Shown: positions 1 to 7,047, counted from the first letter of the stretch. The stretch: DNA of 13,947 nucleotides from Clostridia bacterium (GCA_029239935.1 JARBTY010000062.1:1-13947), one strand, 5' to 3'. The notes: a model not told the origin generated them from the letters alone. Numbers and translations: made by a program.

Positions 1-7
1 TTATATT

Positions 8-39
8 ATATTATATTAATAGTATAATTAATATAATAT
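8..39. repeat. AT-only inverted repeat at window edge
   Basis: Two perfect 13-bp arms (8-20 and 27-39) made only of A and T flank a 6-nt spacer. The left arm continues outward as a short tandem TTATA run to the window edge. The repeat contains two TATAAT hexamers (23-28 and 32-37). It has no GC base pairs, so a stable intrinsic terminator is unlikely. It may be part of a promoter region or simply AT-rich intergenic DNA. Confidence 0.5.
32..37 (+). promoter_or_regulatory. Possible -10 element for the Nudix gene
   Basis: A perfect TATAAT lies about 40 bp upstream of the Nudix start codon, and a second copy is at 23-28. No convincing TTGACA-like -35 sits 16-18 bp upstream of either, and the region is so AT-rich that such hexamers arise by chance. 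This is a weak call. Confidence 0.25.
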
Positions 40-75
40 TCAAGTTTTTATGCGTTAATACTAGGAGATGATTTA

Positions 76-567
76 ATGAGTAAAGATATCTTATTTAATA
101 CAAATGAATTTGTATTTTCTTATCGTGTAGCGGGAATTTTAATAAGAGATGAAAAAATTCTTCTGCAAAAACCTAAAAATGACGATGGTTATTCTATACC
201 TGGTGGACATGTGAGCTTTGGAGAGACGACATCTGAAACATTAATCCGCGAGTTTCGCGAAGAAATGAATGCCGATATAAAAATTGAAAAATTAGTTATG
301 GTAGGTGAAAATTTCTTTCCATGGGGTAATAAACCTTGCCACCAAATTAGTATGTATTACACCATTGCATTATGTCATGAGCACCAACTACCACTTGATG
401 GAACTTTTCAAGCGCAAGATGACTTCGAGAATACTAGAACAGACTTGGATTTTTCATGGATTCCTTTATCAGAAATCAATCATATAAAAGTTTACCCAAC
501 AACTATAAAAAATGATTTGATTGTATTACCTGAACAAATTAAGTATTTCGTGTACAAACAAGAATAA
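76..567 (+). CDS. Nudix hydrolase
   Basis: This is a 163-residue cytoplasmic Nudix hydrolase. The family cleaves nucleoside diphosphates linked to another moiety, using Mg2+ held by the Nudix box. The box runs from G44 to about A66 (GGHVSFGE then REFREEMNA), with E50, R58, E59, E62 and E63 in place. The usual glycine after the REUXEE core is replaced by N65. The preceding strand RVAGILIRDEKILLQ and the IPGG turn are typical of the fold. The start is set by AGGAG at 63-67, eight bases before the ATG. It is the only plus-strand gene and converges on the sugar-acid operon, so it is probably an independent unit. The substrate cannot be read from sequence; ADP-ribose, oxidised nucleotides or a sugar nucleotide are all possible. 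The last codons lie inside a terminator stem. Confidence 0.9.
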   Translation: MSKDILFNTNEFVFSYRVAGILIRDEKILLQKPKNDDGYSIPGGHVSFGETTSETLIREFREEMNADIKIEKLVMVGENFFPWGNKPCHQISMYYTIALCHEHQLPLDGTFQAQDDFENTRTDLDFSWIPLSEINHIKVYPTTIKNDLIVLPEQIKYFVYKQE

Positions 568-590
568 GTCTTGTTTGTACACGATTTTAT
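548..590 (+). terminator. Intrinsic terminator overlapping the Nudix stop codon
   Basis: A perfect 16-bp stem (548-563 with 569-584) closes a 5-nt loop that contains the TAA stop codon of the Nudix gene. An ATTTTATTGTT tract follows on the plus strand. No T-run follows on the minus strand, so it should act mainly on Nudix transcription. The coding end and the terminator share the same bases. Confidence 0.8.
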
Positions 591-653
591 TGTTATATTA
601 GCATCTTCGATGATTTGGTCCCCAACACAACACTAAGCACCAGGATCTCCTTA

Positions 654-1709
654 TTATCTACCTAACTTTTCTAAAGCTTCCCATAATCCGTTAAGATAAG
701 TGGCACCTAAAGCTCTGTCATATAACCCATAACCAGCCCTTCCAGTTTCTCCCCAAATCATACGTCCGTGATCCGGTCTTACATAACCATTAAAACCATT
801 TTTATGAAGTGCTTGCAAAATAGCAAACATATCTAAGCTTCCACAAGAAGAAAGATGCGCTCTTTCTTCAAACCCTTTGCCATCTTCTAAAACAGCTACA
901 TTTCTGGCATGTACAAAATGGACACGTCCCATCGCTGAATATTTATCAGCCATATGCACCACATCATTTTTATTAGAACATCCTAAAGAACCTGTACACA
1001 AAGTAATGCCATTGTGTTTATCATCAACTAATTTTAAAAAACGATCTAAATTTTTTTCACATGTGATAATTCTGGGCAATCCAAAGATACTCCAGCAAGG
1101 ATCATCCTCATGTATAGCCATATTTATATTGCATTCTGCAGCCACCGGAATAACTGCTTCTAAGAAATATTTTAAATTACTCCATAGATTTTCTTCCGTC
1201 ATAGCATTATATTCTGCAACTACCACCCTGAGTTCATCTCTTGTATAGCTCGAATCCCATCCCGGAAGCGCCAGGTCACTATCACCTTCTAATGGATTTA
1301 CTTGATCTACTTGGTCCTGATAATATACGAGTGTAGTGGAACCATCCTCAAGCACGTGGTCTAACTGGGTTCTTGTCCAATCGAATACTGGCATAAAGTT
1401 ATAGCAAACACATTTAACACCAGCTTCTCCAAGTCTTCTGATATTCTCACAATAATTTTCAATATAATGATCTCTAGTCGTTTTTCCTAGTTTAATATCT
1501 TCATGAACCGGTACACTTTCAATTACATCAAAGGCAAGACCTGCATCTTCTGTCAGTTTCTTTAGTTTGGCGATACTTTCTCTGCTCCACACTTCTCCTA
1601 CCGGTACATCATAAACAGCTGTAACAATAGCATTCATTCCTGGAATTTGTTTGATATTCTGGAGTGTTACTTTATCATCTTCACCATACCATCTAAAAGA
1701 TAATTTCAT
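654..1709 (-). CDS. uxuA: D-mannonate dehydratase (UxuA)
   Basis: UxuA removes water from D-mannonate to give 2-keto-3-deoxy-D-gluconate, the committed step of glucuronate catabolism, in the cytoplasm. The 351-residue length fits the shorter Gram-positive form. Recognisable blocks are [12 protein letters not shown] at the N-terminus, [17 protein letters not shown] (197-213), TGSLG (239-243), VHFVHARN (263-270), [11 protein letters not shown] (311-321) and [20 protein letters not shown] (326 onward). By family knowledge the divalent metal ligands should be H200, C238, H267 and D313, and all are present. AAAGGAGG lies ten bases before the ATG. It is the last gene of the minus-strand operon, 24 bp after the YhcH-family gene. 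Fructuronate reductase UxuB, its usual partner, is not in the window, so the source of mannonate must differ or be encoded elsewhere. Confidence 0.95.
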   Translation of the reverse strand: MKLSFRWYGEDDKVTLQNIKQIPGMNAIVTAVYDVPVGEVWSRESIAKLKKLTEDAGLAFDVIESVPVHEDIKLGKTTRDHYIENYCENIRRLGEAGVKCVCYNFMPVFDWTRTQLDHVLEDGSTTLVYYQDQVDQVNPLEGDSDLALPGWDSSYTRDELRVVVAEYNAMTEENLWSNLKYFLEAVIPVAAECNINMAIHEDDPCWSIFGLPRIITCEKNLDRFLKLVDDKHNGITLCTGSLGCSNKNDVVHMADKYSAMGRVHFVHARNVAVLEDGKGFEERAHLSSCGSLDMFAILQALHKNGFNGYVRPDHGRMIWGETGRAGYGLYDRALGATYLNGLWEALEKLGR

Positions 1710-1733
1710 ATATTTTTTGCCTCCTTTTGATAA

Positions 1734-2189
1734 TTAGACTCTAACTTTTATCACTATTTTTTTAACTGCACAAGCTTCCCCAGAAATACAACGTGGTTTA
1801 TGAGCATCTTCTGGAGCAACAATTACAAAATCACCTGACTTTAGTACTACACTGCCACTTTGCGCCGGTTCTTTATAAAAAGTAATATCATTTTGAGTAT
1901 CATAATCTGTTATTGCAGTCAAGCCTTCTCTTGAAACACATCCAAACTGTTCTTGTCCCTCAATAACATATTGCACATCAAAAAACTTTTCATGGGTTTC
2001 ATATTGAAGCGTAAAAGCATCCATTGTTGTATAATGCTGAACATTAGCTATGATAACATCTCCATCAATAGGATATGCTCCTGCCTCTAACTGCGCTAAA
2101 TCTTCTCTTCTTAGAAATTCAAATGCTTTTACAAATCTATCTTCTAAATAATTATACTTCTCTGCAAGTTTTATATGCGTTGTAAACAT
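1734..2189 (-). CDS. YhcH/YjgK/YiaL family protein (DUF386)
   Basis: This 151-residue single-domain protein has the cupin-like fold of the YhcH/YjgK/YiaL family. Family hallmarks are YETHEKFFDVQY (63-74, with E64, H66, D71 and Q73 as likely metal or substrate ligands), PEDAHKP (126-132) and the C-terminal VKKIVIKV strand (142-149). Members sit in sugar-acid and sialic acid operons; the E. coli relative in the nan regulon has been described as a sugar anomerase (mutarotase), and YiaL belongs to the yiaKLMNO operon. A role in interconverting anomers or open forms of the imported sugar acid is therefore inferred, not shown. AGGAGA stands before the ATG. It lies 22 bp from the upstream HAD gene and 24 bp from uxuA, so it is clearly in the operon. 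Databases sometimes label this family as a beta-galactosidase subunit, which is unlikely to be its role here. Confidence 0.88.
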   Translation of the reverse strand: MFTTHIKLAEKYNYLEDRFVKAFEFLRREDLAQLEAGAYPIDGDVIIANVQHYTTMDAFTLQYETHEKFFDVQYVIEGQEQFGCVSREGLTAITDYDTQNDITFYKEPAQSGSVVLKSGDFVIVAPEDAHKPRCISGEACAVKKIVIKVRV

Positions 2190-2211
2190 GATATTCTCCT
2201 ATTCCATTTAT

Positions 2212-2865
2212 TTATTTCCATAATTCAATCACAGCAATAGCTTCTACTAAGTCTTTGCACACTATTGCCGCCATTTCAACCGTTTCTTGCGTAGGCTCAG
2301 TCAAATCTGGAATCAAGACTACTTTACTGCCCGCTTGCCAGCCTGCTTCAACACCTGCCGGACTATCTTCAAAAATAACGCAGTTTTCTGGTTTTTGATC
2401 TAATATTTCAGCTGCCTTTAAAAAAATTTCCGGATCCGGCTTTCCACTAGTCACCATATCTCCACAGATACAAAAATCAAAGTAACGGGTTACCCCAGCT
2501 AATTCCAAAAATCTGATCGCCTGCTCTTTATGAGTTGACGTAGCAACTGCCATTTTTATTTGTTTTTGTTTGAGATAACTAAGCATTTCTAAGAGACCAG
2601 TTTTAATTGGTATACCGCTTTTTTCAATAGTCTCTATGACATAGGTTGTACGAATTTGCCTTGCTTTATCATAATCTACATTATTACCAAATAGTTCTTC
2701 AAAAAGCGCTTTACTAGCTTTTATATTTCTGCCTCTTAACAACGCAATCACTTCTGGTGTTATAGGATAATTCAGTTCCTTTGCTGCTTTCATCCACCCC
2801 TCAAAAGCCAGATGTTCTGTATCAAACATCAATCCATCCATATCAAAAATTGCTGCCCGAATCAT
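2212..2865 (-). CDS. HAD-superfamily phosphatase / beta-phosphoglucomutase-like protein
   Basis: This 217-residue HAD subfamily I protein has a helical cap inserted after motif I. Motif I is DMDGL with D8 as nucleophile and D10 as acid/base. Motif II is the S110-T111 pair after VAVA-like strand residues, motif III is K142 in SGKPDPEIF, and motif IV is the E166-D167 pair in FEDSPAG. The DTEHLAFEGW segment and LRGRN cap entry (43-47) resemble beta-phosphoglucomutases and general sugar-phosphate phosphatases. AAGGAG precedes the ATG. Its place between the TRAP genes and the YhcH-family gene suggests action on a phosphorylated sugar or sugar acid, perhaps removing a dead-end phosphorylated metabolite, but substrate prediction within HAD is unreliable. 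It is preceded by a strong hairpin, so it may be transcribed less than the transporter genes. Confidence 0.85.
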   Translation of the reverse strand: MIRAAIFDMDGLMFDTEHLAFEGWMKAAKELNYPITPEVIALLRGRNIKASKALFEELFGNNVDYDKARQIRTTYVIETIEKSGIPIKTGLLEMLSYLKQKQIKMAVATSTHKEQAIRFLELAGVTRYFDFCICGDMVTSGKPDPEIFLKAAEILDQKPENCVIFEDSPAGVEAGWQAGSKVVLIPDLTEPTQETVEMAAIVCKDLVEAIAVIELWK

Positions 2866-2887
2866 TTGTATACTCCTTTTTATTAAT

Positions 2888-2935
2888 AAGACAGTCTTAC
2901 TGATAATCCTATATGGCTATCAGTAAGACTGTCTT
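2888..2935 (-). terminator. Long intercistronic hairpin between dctM and the HAD gene
   Basis: A perfect 18-bp stem (2888-2905 with 2918-2935) encloses a 12-nt loop in the 95-bp gap after dctM. On the minus strand the stem is followed by CTTATTAATA, which is only partly T-rich. It could be a leaky terminator or attenuator that lowers expression of the HAD, YhcH-family and uxuA genes, or a block to 3' exonuclease that stabilises the transporter message. The stem itself is certain; its function is not. Confidence 0.55.
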
Positions 2936-2960
2936 TCCCTGCCTGCTTCATGACTCTCAT

Positions 2961-4247
2961 TTAAAATAAATTTGGGAATAAAGCTGTTGGGATGGCCAGA
3001 AAAACATCCGAGAATACTACAATACCTGCTAAAACTGCAAGTGATACTAAGAAGTATGGTAATACACCTTTAAATGCATCTTCTATTTTTACACCGCCGA
3101 TGGACGCTGCAATCAAGAGACACAAACCGTAAGGGGGCGTTACCAAACCTAGTGCCAGTGTAATAACTACAATCAACCCTAGTATAATCGGACTGATTCC
3201 GAGTGTAATTGCTGATGGCAGAATAATAGGGACAAATAGGATCATAGCTGGAACTGCATCCATAAATGTTCCTATAAACATAAAGAACAATACCACTACC
3301 ACTAAAAATATAAACTTACCACCTGGCATAGCTGTAAATAACTGTTGTACAAATACATTTAATTGGTAATAACTTAACAATTCACCCAATGCATTAGCTG
3401 TTGCCAGTGCAAAAAGAGAAAGCGCGGATAGATTTAAAGTTTCAATCAGAATTTTAGGCAGTCTGCTGATTTTAATAGTTTTATAGAAGAATATCCCAAT
3501 AAGTAATGCATATATACATGCAAATGCTGCTGATTCTGTCGGTGTAAATAAACCAGTTATAATCCCACCAATTAAGATTACTGGTGTAAGCAGTGCCGGA
3601 AGGGATCCTAACATTTGACGAATAATTTCTTTAGTTGGCACCCTCTCACCCTTAGGGAAATTGCGTCTCTTAGAGAGATAAGCTACCACCCCCATCATAG
3701 CTAACCCCAACATAGCCCCAGGAATTAGACCGCTCATAAATAATGCGCCGGTACTTACATTTGCAACGCCAGCATAAACAACCATAGTAATGCTTGGAGG
3801 AATAATCGAACCTAGAGTTGAAGAAGCTGCAGTAACACCTATAGAAGTACCTTTATCATACCCTTGTTTTTCCATAGCTGGAATAAGTATTTTACCAACG
3901 CCAGCCGTATCCGCTTGAGAAGAACCAGAAATACCTGCAAAGATCATGGAAACTAGGATATTTGCATGAGCCAGCCCCCCTCTAACATGACCTACAGACG
4001 CTGCACAAACACCAATTAAACGATCCGAGATCGAACCTTCATTCATTAAGTTAGCAGCTAAAATAAATAACGGAATTGCAAGCAGAGTAAAGCTATTCAA
4101 ACCGTTGAACATTTTTGTAAAAACTACGATATTAGGAATGTCAGCTAAAGATACAATACCCGCAAATGAAACAATGCCCAACGCAAAGGAAATCGGAACA
4201 CCAATAGCTACAAACACCACAAACATAAGGACCAACAGTACACCCAT
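2961..4247 (-). CDS. dctM: TRAP transporter large permease subunit (DctM/YiaN type)
   Basis: This is the 428-residue ion-coupled transport subunit of a tripartite ATP-independent periplasmic transporter, located in the cytoplasmic membrane. The length is normal for the family. It is almost entirely hydrophobic helices. Two family signatures are present: SGSSQADTAGVGKILIPAM near 107-125, and a second re-entrant LVTPPYGLCLL segment toward the C-terminus. IIPPSITMVVYAG (148-160) matches the conserved segment after the first signature. Its ATG overlaps the dctQ stop by one base (TAATG), with AAAGGAGG inside the end of dctQ, so translation is probably coupled. Together with the YiaK- and YhcH-family genes nearby it corresponds to E. 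coli YiaN, part of a 2,3-diketo-L-gulonate importer. The substrate here is inferred to be a sugar acid. Confidence 0.95.
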   Translation of the reverse strand: MGVLLVLMFVVFVAIGVPISFALGIVSFAGIVSLADIPNIVVFTKMFNGLNSFTLLAIPLFILAANLMNEGSISDRLIGVCAASVGHVRGGLAHANILVSMIFAGISGSSQADTAGVGKILIPAMEKQGYDKGTSIGVTAASSTLGSIIPPSITMVVYAGVANVSTGALFMSGLIPGAMLGLAMMGVVAYLSKRRNFPKGERVPTKEIIRQMLGSLPALLTPVILIGGIITGLFTPTESAAFACIYALLIGIFFYKTIKISRLPKILIETLNLSALSLFALATANALGELLSYYQLNVFVQQLFTAMPGGKFIFLVVVVLFFMFIGTFMDAVPAMILFVPIILPSAITLGISPIILGLIVVITLALGLVTPPYGLCLLIAASIGGVKIEDAFKGVLPYFLVSLAVLAGIVVFSDVFLAIPTALFPNLF

Positions 4248-4732
4248 TATTCATTTCCTCCTTTCATGATACACACAATATCCATCACTATATGATTTAG
4301 TAAATATATAGCTGAGGTGACCCCACATATTGGAACGCAGATCCAGGTCGGACCGCGTTTGAATTGCGGAATATTGACCCATGTATAATTCCAGAACTGC
4401 TTGCTGATTTTATATCCATAGTAAACCATAAGCCCTGCAAAGATTAACATAATGGTAGAGATAATAACAGATAACATTGCTTTTACTTTTTCATTTTTTA
4501 GCATATCGCTAATGGAAGTAAATGCAAAATGTCTTTTTTCATACACCATTGCACCTGCGCCCATAAATGCTGCCCATATAAAAGAATACATTGCCACATC
4601 TTCGGTCCACGTAGCCGATATTCCTGCATAGCGCGAAAACATTTGATAAACCACCGTCATCAAGAAAATCGATAAAAAGACAGCTCCAACAGCAACCTGT
4701 ATTTTTTGTAAATAACCAACAGCTTTTTTCAT
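4247..4732 (-). CDS. dctQ: TRAP transporter small permease subunit (DctQ/YiaM type)
   Basis: This 161-residue membrane protein is the small subunit that pairs with DctM. Four hydrophobic segments are visible at about 11-31, 47-65, 84-106 and 128-148. The loop before the second helix carries the family motif WTEDVAMYSFIWAAFMGAG (42-60), and a basic EKRHFAF stretch follows helix two, as is usual in DctQ. It starts 94 bp downstream of the binding-protein gene, after an intercistronic hairpin, and its stop codon overlaps the dctM start. DctQ proteins diverge fast, so assignment rests on topology, the W-E-D/E motif and the neighbours, which together are clear. Confidence 0.92.
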   Translation of the reverse strand: MKKAVGYLQKIQVAVGAVFLSIFLMTVVYQMFSRYAGISATWTEDVAMYSFIWAAFMGAGAMVYEKRHFAFTSISDMLKNEKVKAMLSVIISTIMLIFAGLMVYYGYKISKQFWNYTWVNIPQFKRGPTWICVPICGVTSAIYLLNHIVMDIVCIMKGGNE

Positions 4733-4786
4733 CTTGCCTCTCCTATCTGATTCAGTCTTTTATAAATCTTATCATCAATAGGCATA

Positions 4787-4814
4787 GTGGCTGCCTGAAG
4801 TTCCAGACAGCCAC
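4787..4814 (-). other. Intercistronic hairpin between dctP and dctQ
   Basis: A GC-rich stem pairs GTGGCTG (4787-4793) with CAGCCAC (4808-4814). After one mismatch it continues with three more pairs around a 6-nt loop. No T-run follows on the minus strand, so it does not look like a terminator. Lying just after the binding-protein gene, it may protect the dctP end of the message from 3' decay and so give more binding protein than permease. That role is inference. Confidence 0.55.
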
Positions 4815-4826
4815 CTCTCGCCTCAT

Positions 4827-5888
4827 TTATTTTGCTGCACGGATCATTTCTAATTGTTCAGTCATATTATTTGCTTGTGCAAACTTATCTTGGATTGGCA
4901 CCGCAATTGCTTTGAATGCTTCAATGTCCATATCTCCAAATTCTACTACTGTAGCACCATCAGCTATAACTTTTTCTTTAGATTCTTCAAACATTTTATA
5001 GGTAACTTGACGTTCTTCTTGTGTCGCAGCTGTAGCTGCTTCGTCGATCCAACCCTTTTGCTCATCTGTTAACCCATCATAAAAAGCACCATTCATTAAT
5101 AATAAACGAGTTGTATAATCATGATGTGTTTCACTTACAAATTTACCATTTGCTGTTTTATGATGTTCTTTTAACATGAAGTTTGTATAGTCATTTTCTG
5201 CCGAATCTACAACACCTTGAGATAGCGCTTGATAAAGTTCACCCCATGCTACGTTCGTTGGAATGGCGCCTACTGCCTCCCAGAATTCCTTAACAACTCC
5301 TGAAGTTTGTGTACGAAGCGTCATACCTTTAAGATCAGCTGGTGTTTTAATAGATTTTTTTCCATAATAATCCCGTACAGAAGATGTCCAATATCCCATT
5401 ATACGGAATGCATTACTAGTCTTTTCTGTTACGATCTGTTTCATAGAGTTACCAAAATCACCATCTAAAGACTTCTCCCAATGATCAAAGCTATCGAATA
5501 CATATAATAATGAAAGCATATCTATTTCTGGGACACCAATTGATGTCATAAACCCTGGAGATGCAACAACCATCGAAGCAGCACCCATCTCTAATTTTTC
5601 AATTAATTCGGATTCGTTTTCACCAAGGGTACCATGGTGAACAGTTACCTTAACCTTTCCATCTGAGAGCTCTTCTAGTTTTTCTTTAAATTTATTCACC
5701 CCAAATGCATAAGGATTTTCTAGTGATGTTTGATTATGTGCTACAATTAACTCTAATTCTGGTTTTTCAGCTGTCGCTACATTATCTACAGCTTTTGGCG
5801 TGCTATCTGCAGCTTTTCCACAACCCATTAAAGATGCTACTACCATTACCCCTGCTAAAAACATTGCTAATTTTTTTTTCATATCCAT
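4827..5888 (-). CDS. dctP: TRAP transporter substrate-binding lipoprotein (DctP/YiaO type)
   Basis: This 353-residue extracytoplasmic solute receptor has a lipoprotein signal: basic MDMKKK, a hydrophobic core to residue 21 and a lipobox LMGC with lipidated C23, as expected in a Gram-positive cell. The mature part is a DctP-family binding protein. R172 (in SVRDYYGKKSI) and R192 (in DLKGMTLRT) align with R127 and R147 of the sialic acid receptor SiaP; the second is the conserved carboxylate-clamping arginine, so the ligand is a carboxylate. ELYQALSQGVVDSAEND (217-233) is the family's other hallmark. Met1 is preferred over Met3 because GAGGAG lies six bases before Met1. The gene follows the YiaK-like gene by 83 bp and is flanked by possible RNA hairpins. 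The exact ligand is unknown; 2,3-diketo-L-gulonate, hexuronates or aldonates are the likely candidates. Confidence 0.94.
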   Translation of the reverse strand: MDMKKKLAMFLAGVMVVASLMGCGKAADSTPKAVDNVATAEKPELELIVAHNQTSLENPYAFGVNKFKEKLEELSDGKVKVTVHHGTLGENESELIEKLEMGAASMVVASPGFMTSIGVPEIDMLSLLYVFDSFDHWEKSLDGDFGNSMKQIVTEKTSNAFRIMGYWTSSVRDYYGKKSIKTPADLKGMTLRTQTSGVVKEFWEAVGAIPTNVAWGELYQALSQGVVDSAENDYTNFMLKEHHKTANGKFVSETHHDYTTRLLLMNGAFYDGLTDEQKGWIDEAATAATQEERQVTYKMFEESKEKVIADGATVVEFGDMDIEAFKAIAVPIQDKFAQANNMTEQLEMIRAAK

Positions 5889-5956
5889 ATACCTCTCCTC
5901 TTTATCTTTACAGCATCTGCTGCAAGTTGCTGATGTGTTAGTTTTCTAATGTATCT

Positions 5957-5998
5957 ATTTGGAATTCAGCTTTACATCTCTAAAATAGAATTCCAGAT
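5957..5998 (-). repeat. Inverted repeat spanning the end of the YiaK-like gene
   Basis: TGGAATTC (5960-5967) pairs with GAATTCCA (5988-5995). The stem extends outward by three more pairs, one of them a wobble. The 20-nt loop includes the stop codon of the reductase gene. No T-run follows on the minus strand. It could be an mRNA stem marking the 3' end of the reductase cistron, but the long loop makes it weaker than the two downstream hairpins. Confidence 0.35.
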
Positions 5999-6976
5999 TT
6001 CATCCATAACTGGGATACCATTTTCTAAGTTATCCCTTCTAGTTACAATTTCTAATTCTCCTGGATAGTAAATCTTACCGCCTTCCATAGCGGGTTCAGA
6101 AGACTTTATATCTTCAATAACATTATTGATAATATAATCTGTTGTCTCTTTAGAATTCATGTGGTGCGGGTCAACAGCTATCATAATTTGAGATAATCCA
6201 ATTTCATCTTCATATTTTCTACCTATATCTGTTACAGAATTACCACCAGATAATACTGCTGCAATCAAGTCTAATGCTATAGATAGTCCACTTCCTTTCC
6301 AGAAGCCAATTGGAAGCACACGCCATGTTTTTTCAATTTCAACCGGATCTGTTGTAAGATTACCTTCTGTATCAAACCCGCCAACTACCGGAAGCTGAAT
6401 ACCCTTCATACGGCATTCTTCAATTTTTCCGTAAGAGAACTGAGCTACTGCACAGTCGATGACAACATGTTCACCGTTGCTTTTCGGGATAGACATAATA
6501 AATGGATTATTACCAATTTTTCTGTCTTTCGCTCCCCACGCAGGCATATTAGGCATAGTATTGGTCCAGCACATACCAACACATCCGTTATCAGCAGCCT
6601 GCCATCCATAAGCCCCCCCTCTCATCCAGTGGTTAGTATTACCAATTGCTACAATGCCAATGCCGAATTCTTTTGCAAGTTCACAGGCGCGATCCATAGC
6701 CTTTTTAGCATTCAGATTACCAAGTCCTAAGTGACCGTCCCATCTCTCAAAACTACCCATCTTAGCTGTACAAGTTGGTGTTGCCTTTGGATCAATTCCC
6801 CCTCTTTCTATGTAAGAAATAACTCTTGGAAAACGATTTACACCGTGGGAATACACCCCATCCAAACTATTTTGTGTGAAAATAATTGCAGCCTCTAACG
6901 CATCTTCTTCTGTAAAGCCCTTTTTAATAAGCACTCTTTTAAATTCATTGACCATGTCTTTATATTGGATTCTCAT
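5972..6976 (-). CDS. yiaK: YiaK-like 2,3-diketo-L-gulonate reductase (malate/L-lactate dehydrogenase family)
   Basis: This 334-residue NAD(P)H-dependent reductase belongs to the Ldh_2 family, cytoplasmic enzymes unrelated to Rossmann-fold dehydrogenases. As I recall E. coli YiaK (DlgD), the two share GVYSHGVNRFPR (40-51, with catalytic H44), NHWMRGG and YGWQAA (115-128), WGAK, a PVxGGFDxEGNLT block and WKGSG (226-230). Length and register are also the same up to H44. YiaK reduces 2,3-diketo-L-gulonate at C2 to 3-keto-L-gulonate. The family also includes ureidoglycolate, malate and sulfolactate dehydrogenases, so the substrate is strongly suggested but not proved. It is the first gene of the operon, with AGGAGG before the ATG and a promoter-operator region upstream. 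The kinase and decarboxylase that follow YiaK in E. coli are absent, and uxuA is present instead. Confidence 0.88.
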   Translation of the reverse strand: MRIQYKDMVNEFKRVLIKKGFTEEDALEAAIIFTQNSLDGVYSHGVNRFPRVISYIERGGIDPKATPTCTAKMGSFERWDGHLGLGNLNAKKAMDRACELAKEFGIGIVAIGNTNHWMRGGAYGWQAADNGCVGMCWTNTMPNMPAWGAKDRKIGNNPFIMSIPKSNGEHVVIDCAVAQFSYGKIEECRMKGIQLPVVGGFDTEGNLTTDPVEIEKTWRVLPIGFWKGSGLSIALDLIAAVLSGGNSVTDIGRKYEDEIGLSQIMIAVDPHHMNSKETTDYIINNVIEDIKSSEPAMEGGKIYYPGELEIVTRRDNLENGIPVMDEIWNSILEM

Positions 6977-7028
6977 TTATTTCTTCCTCCTGTTTATATT
7001 ATTTTACAGTCACTCTATTGCTAAACTT

Positions 7029-7047
7029 TAAAACTATCATAGTTTTA
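7029..7047. promoter_or_regulatory. Second dyad at the predicted operon start site
   Basis: TAAAACTATCATAGTTTTA is a perfect 8-bp inverted repeat around a 3-nt centre. It lies immediately downstream of the predicted -10 and covers the expected transcription start of the operon. It could be a second operator or a small hairpin at the 5' end of the message. Its sequence is unlike the LacI-type sites nearby. Confidence 0.4.

Noticed and set aside
548..584. Nudix hairpin as a bidirectional terminator also serving the uxuA operon
   Set aside because: On the minus strand the stem is followed by AAATACTTAATT, not a T-run, so it does not meet the pattern of an intrinsic terminator in that direction.
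593..640. Fifteen-codon minus-strand frame with a good ribosome site after uxuA
   Set aside because: Too short and without any recognisable motif to call as a gene; kept only as a possible remnant in the findings.
877..1248. Long plus-strand open frame opposite uxuA
   Set aside because: It lies antisense to a strongly conserved enzyme, has no ribosome site of note and its translation resembles no family; it is a shadow of uxuA codon use.
5872..5879. Homopolymer run near the dctP start as a frameshift site
   Set aside because: It encodes the lysines of the signal peptide n-region, which is normal, and the frame is intact on both sides.
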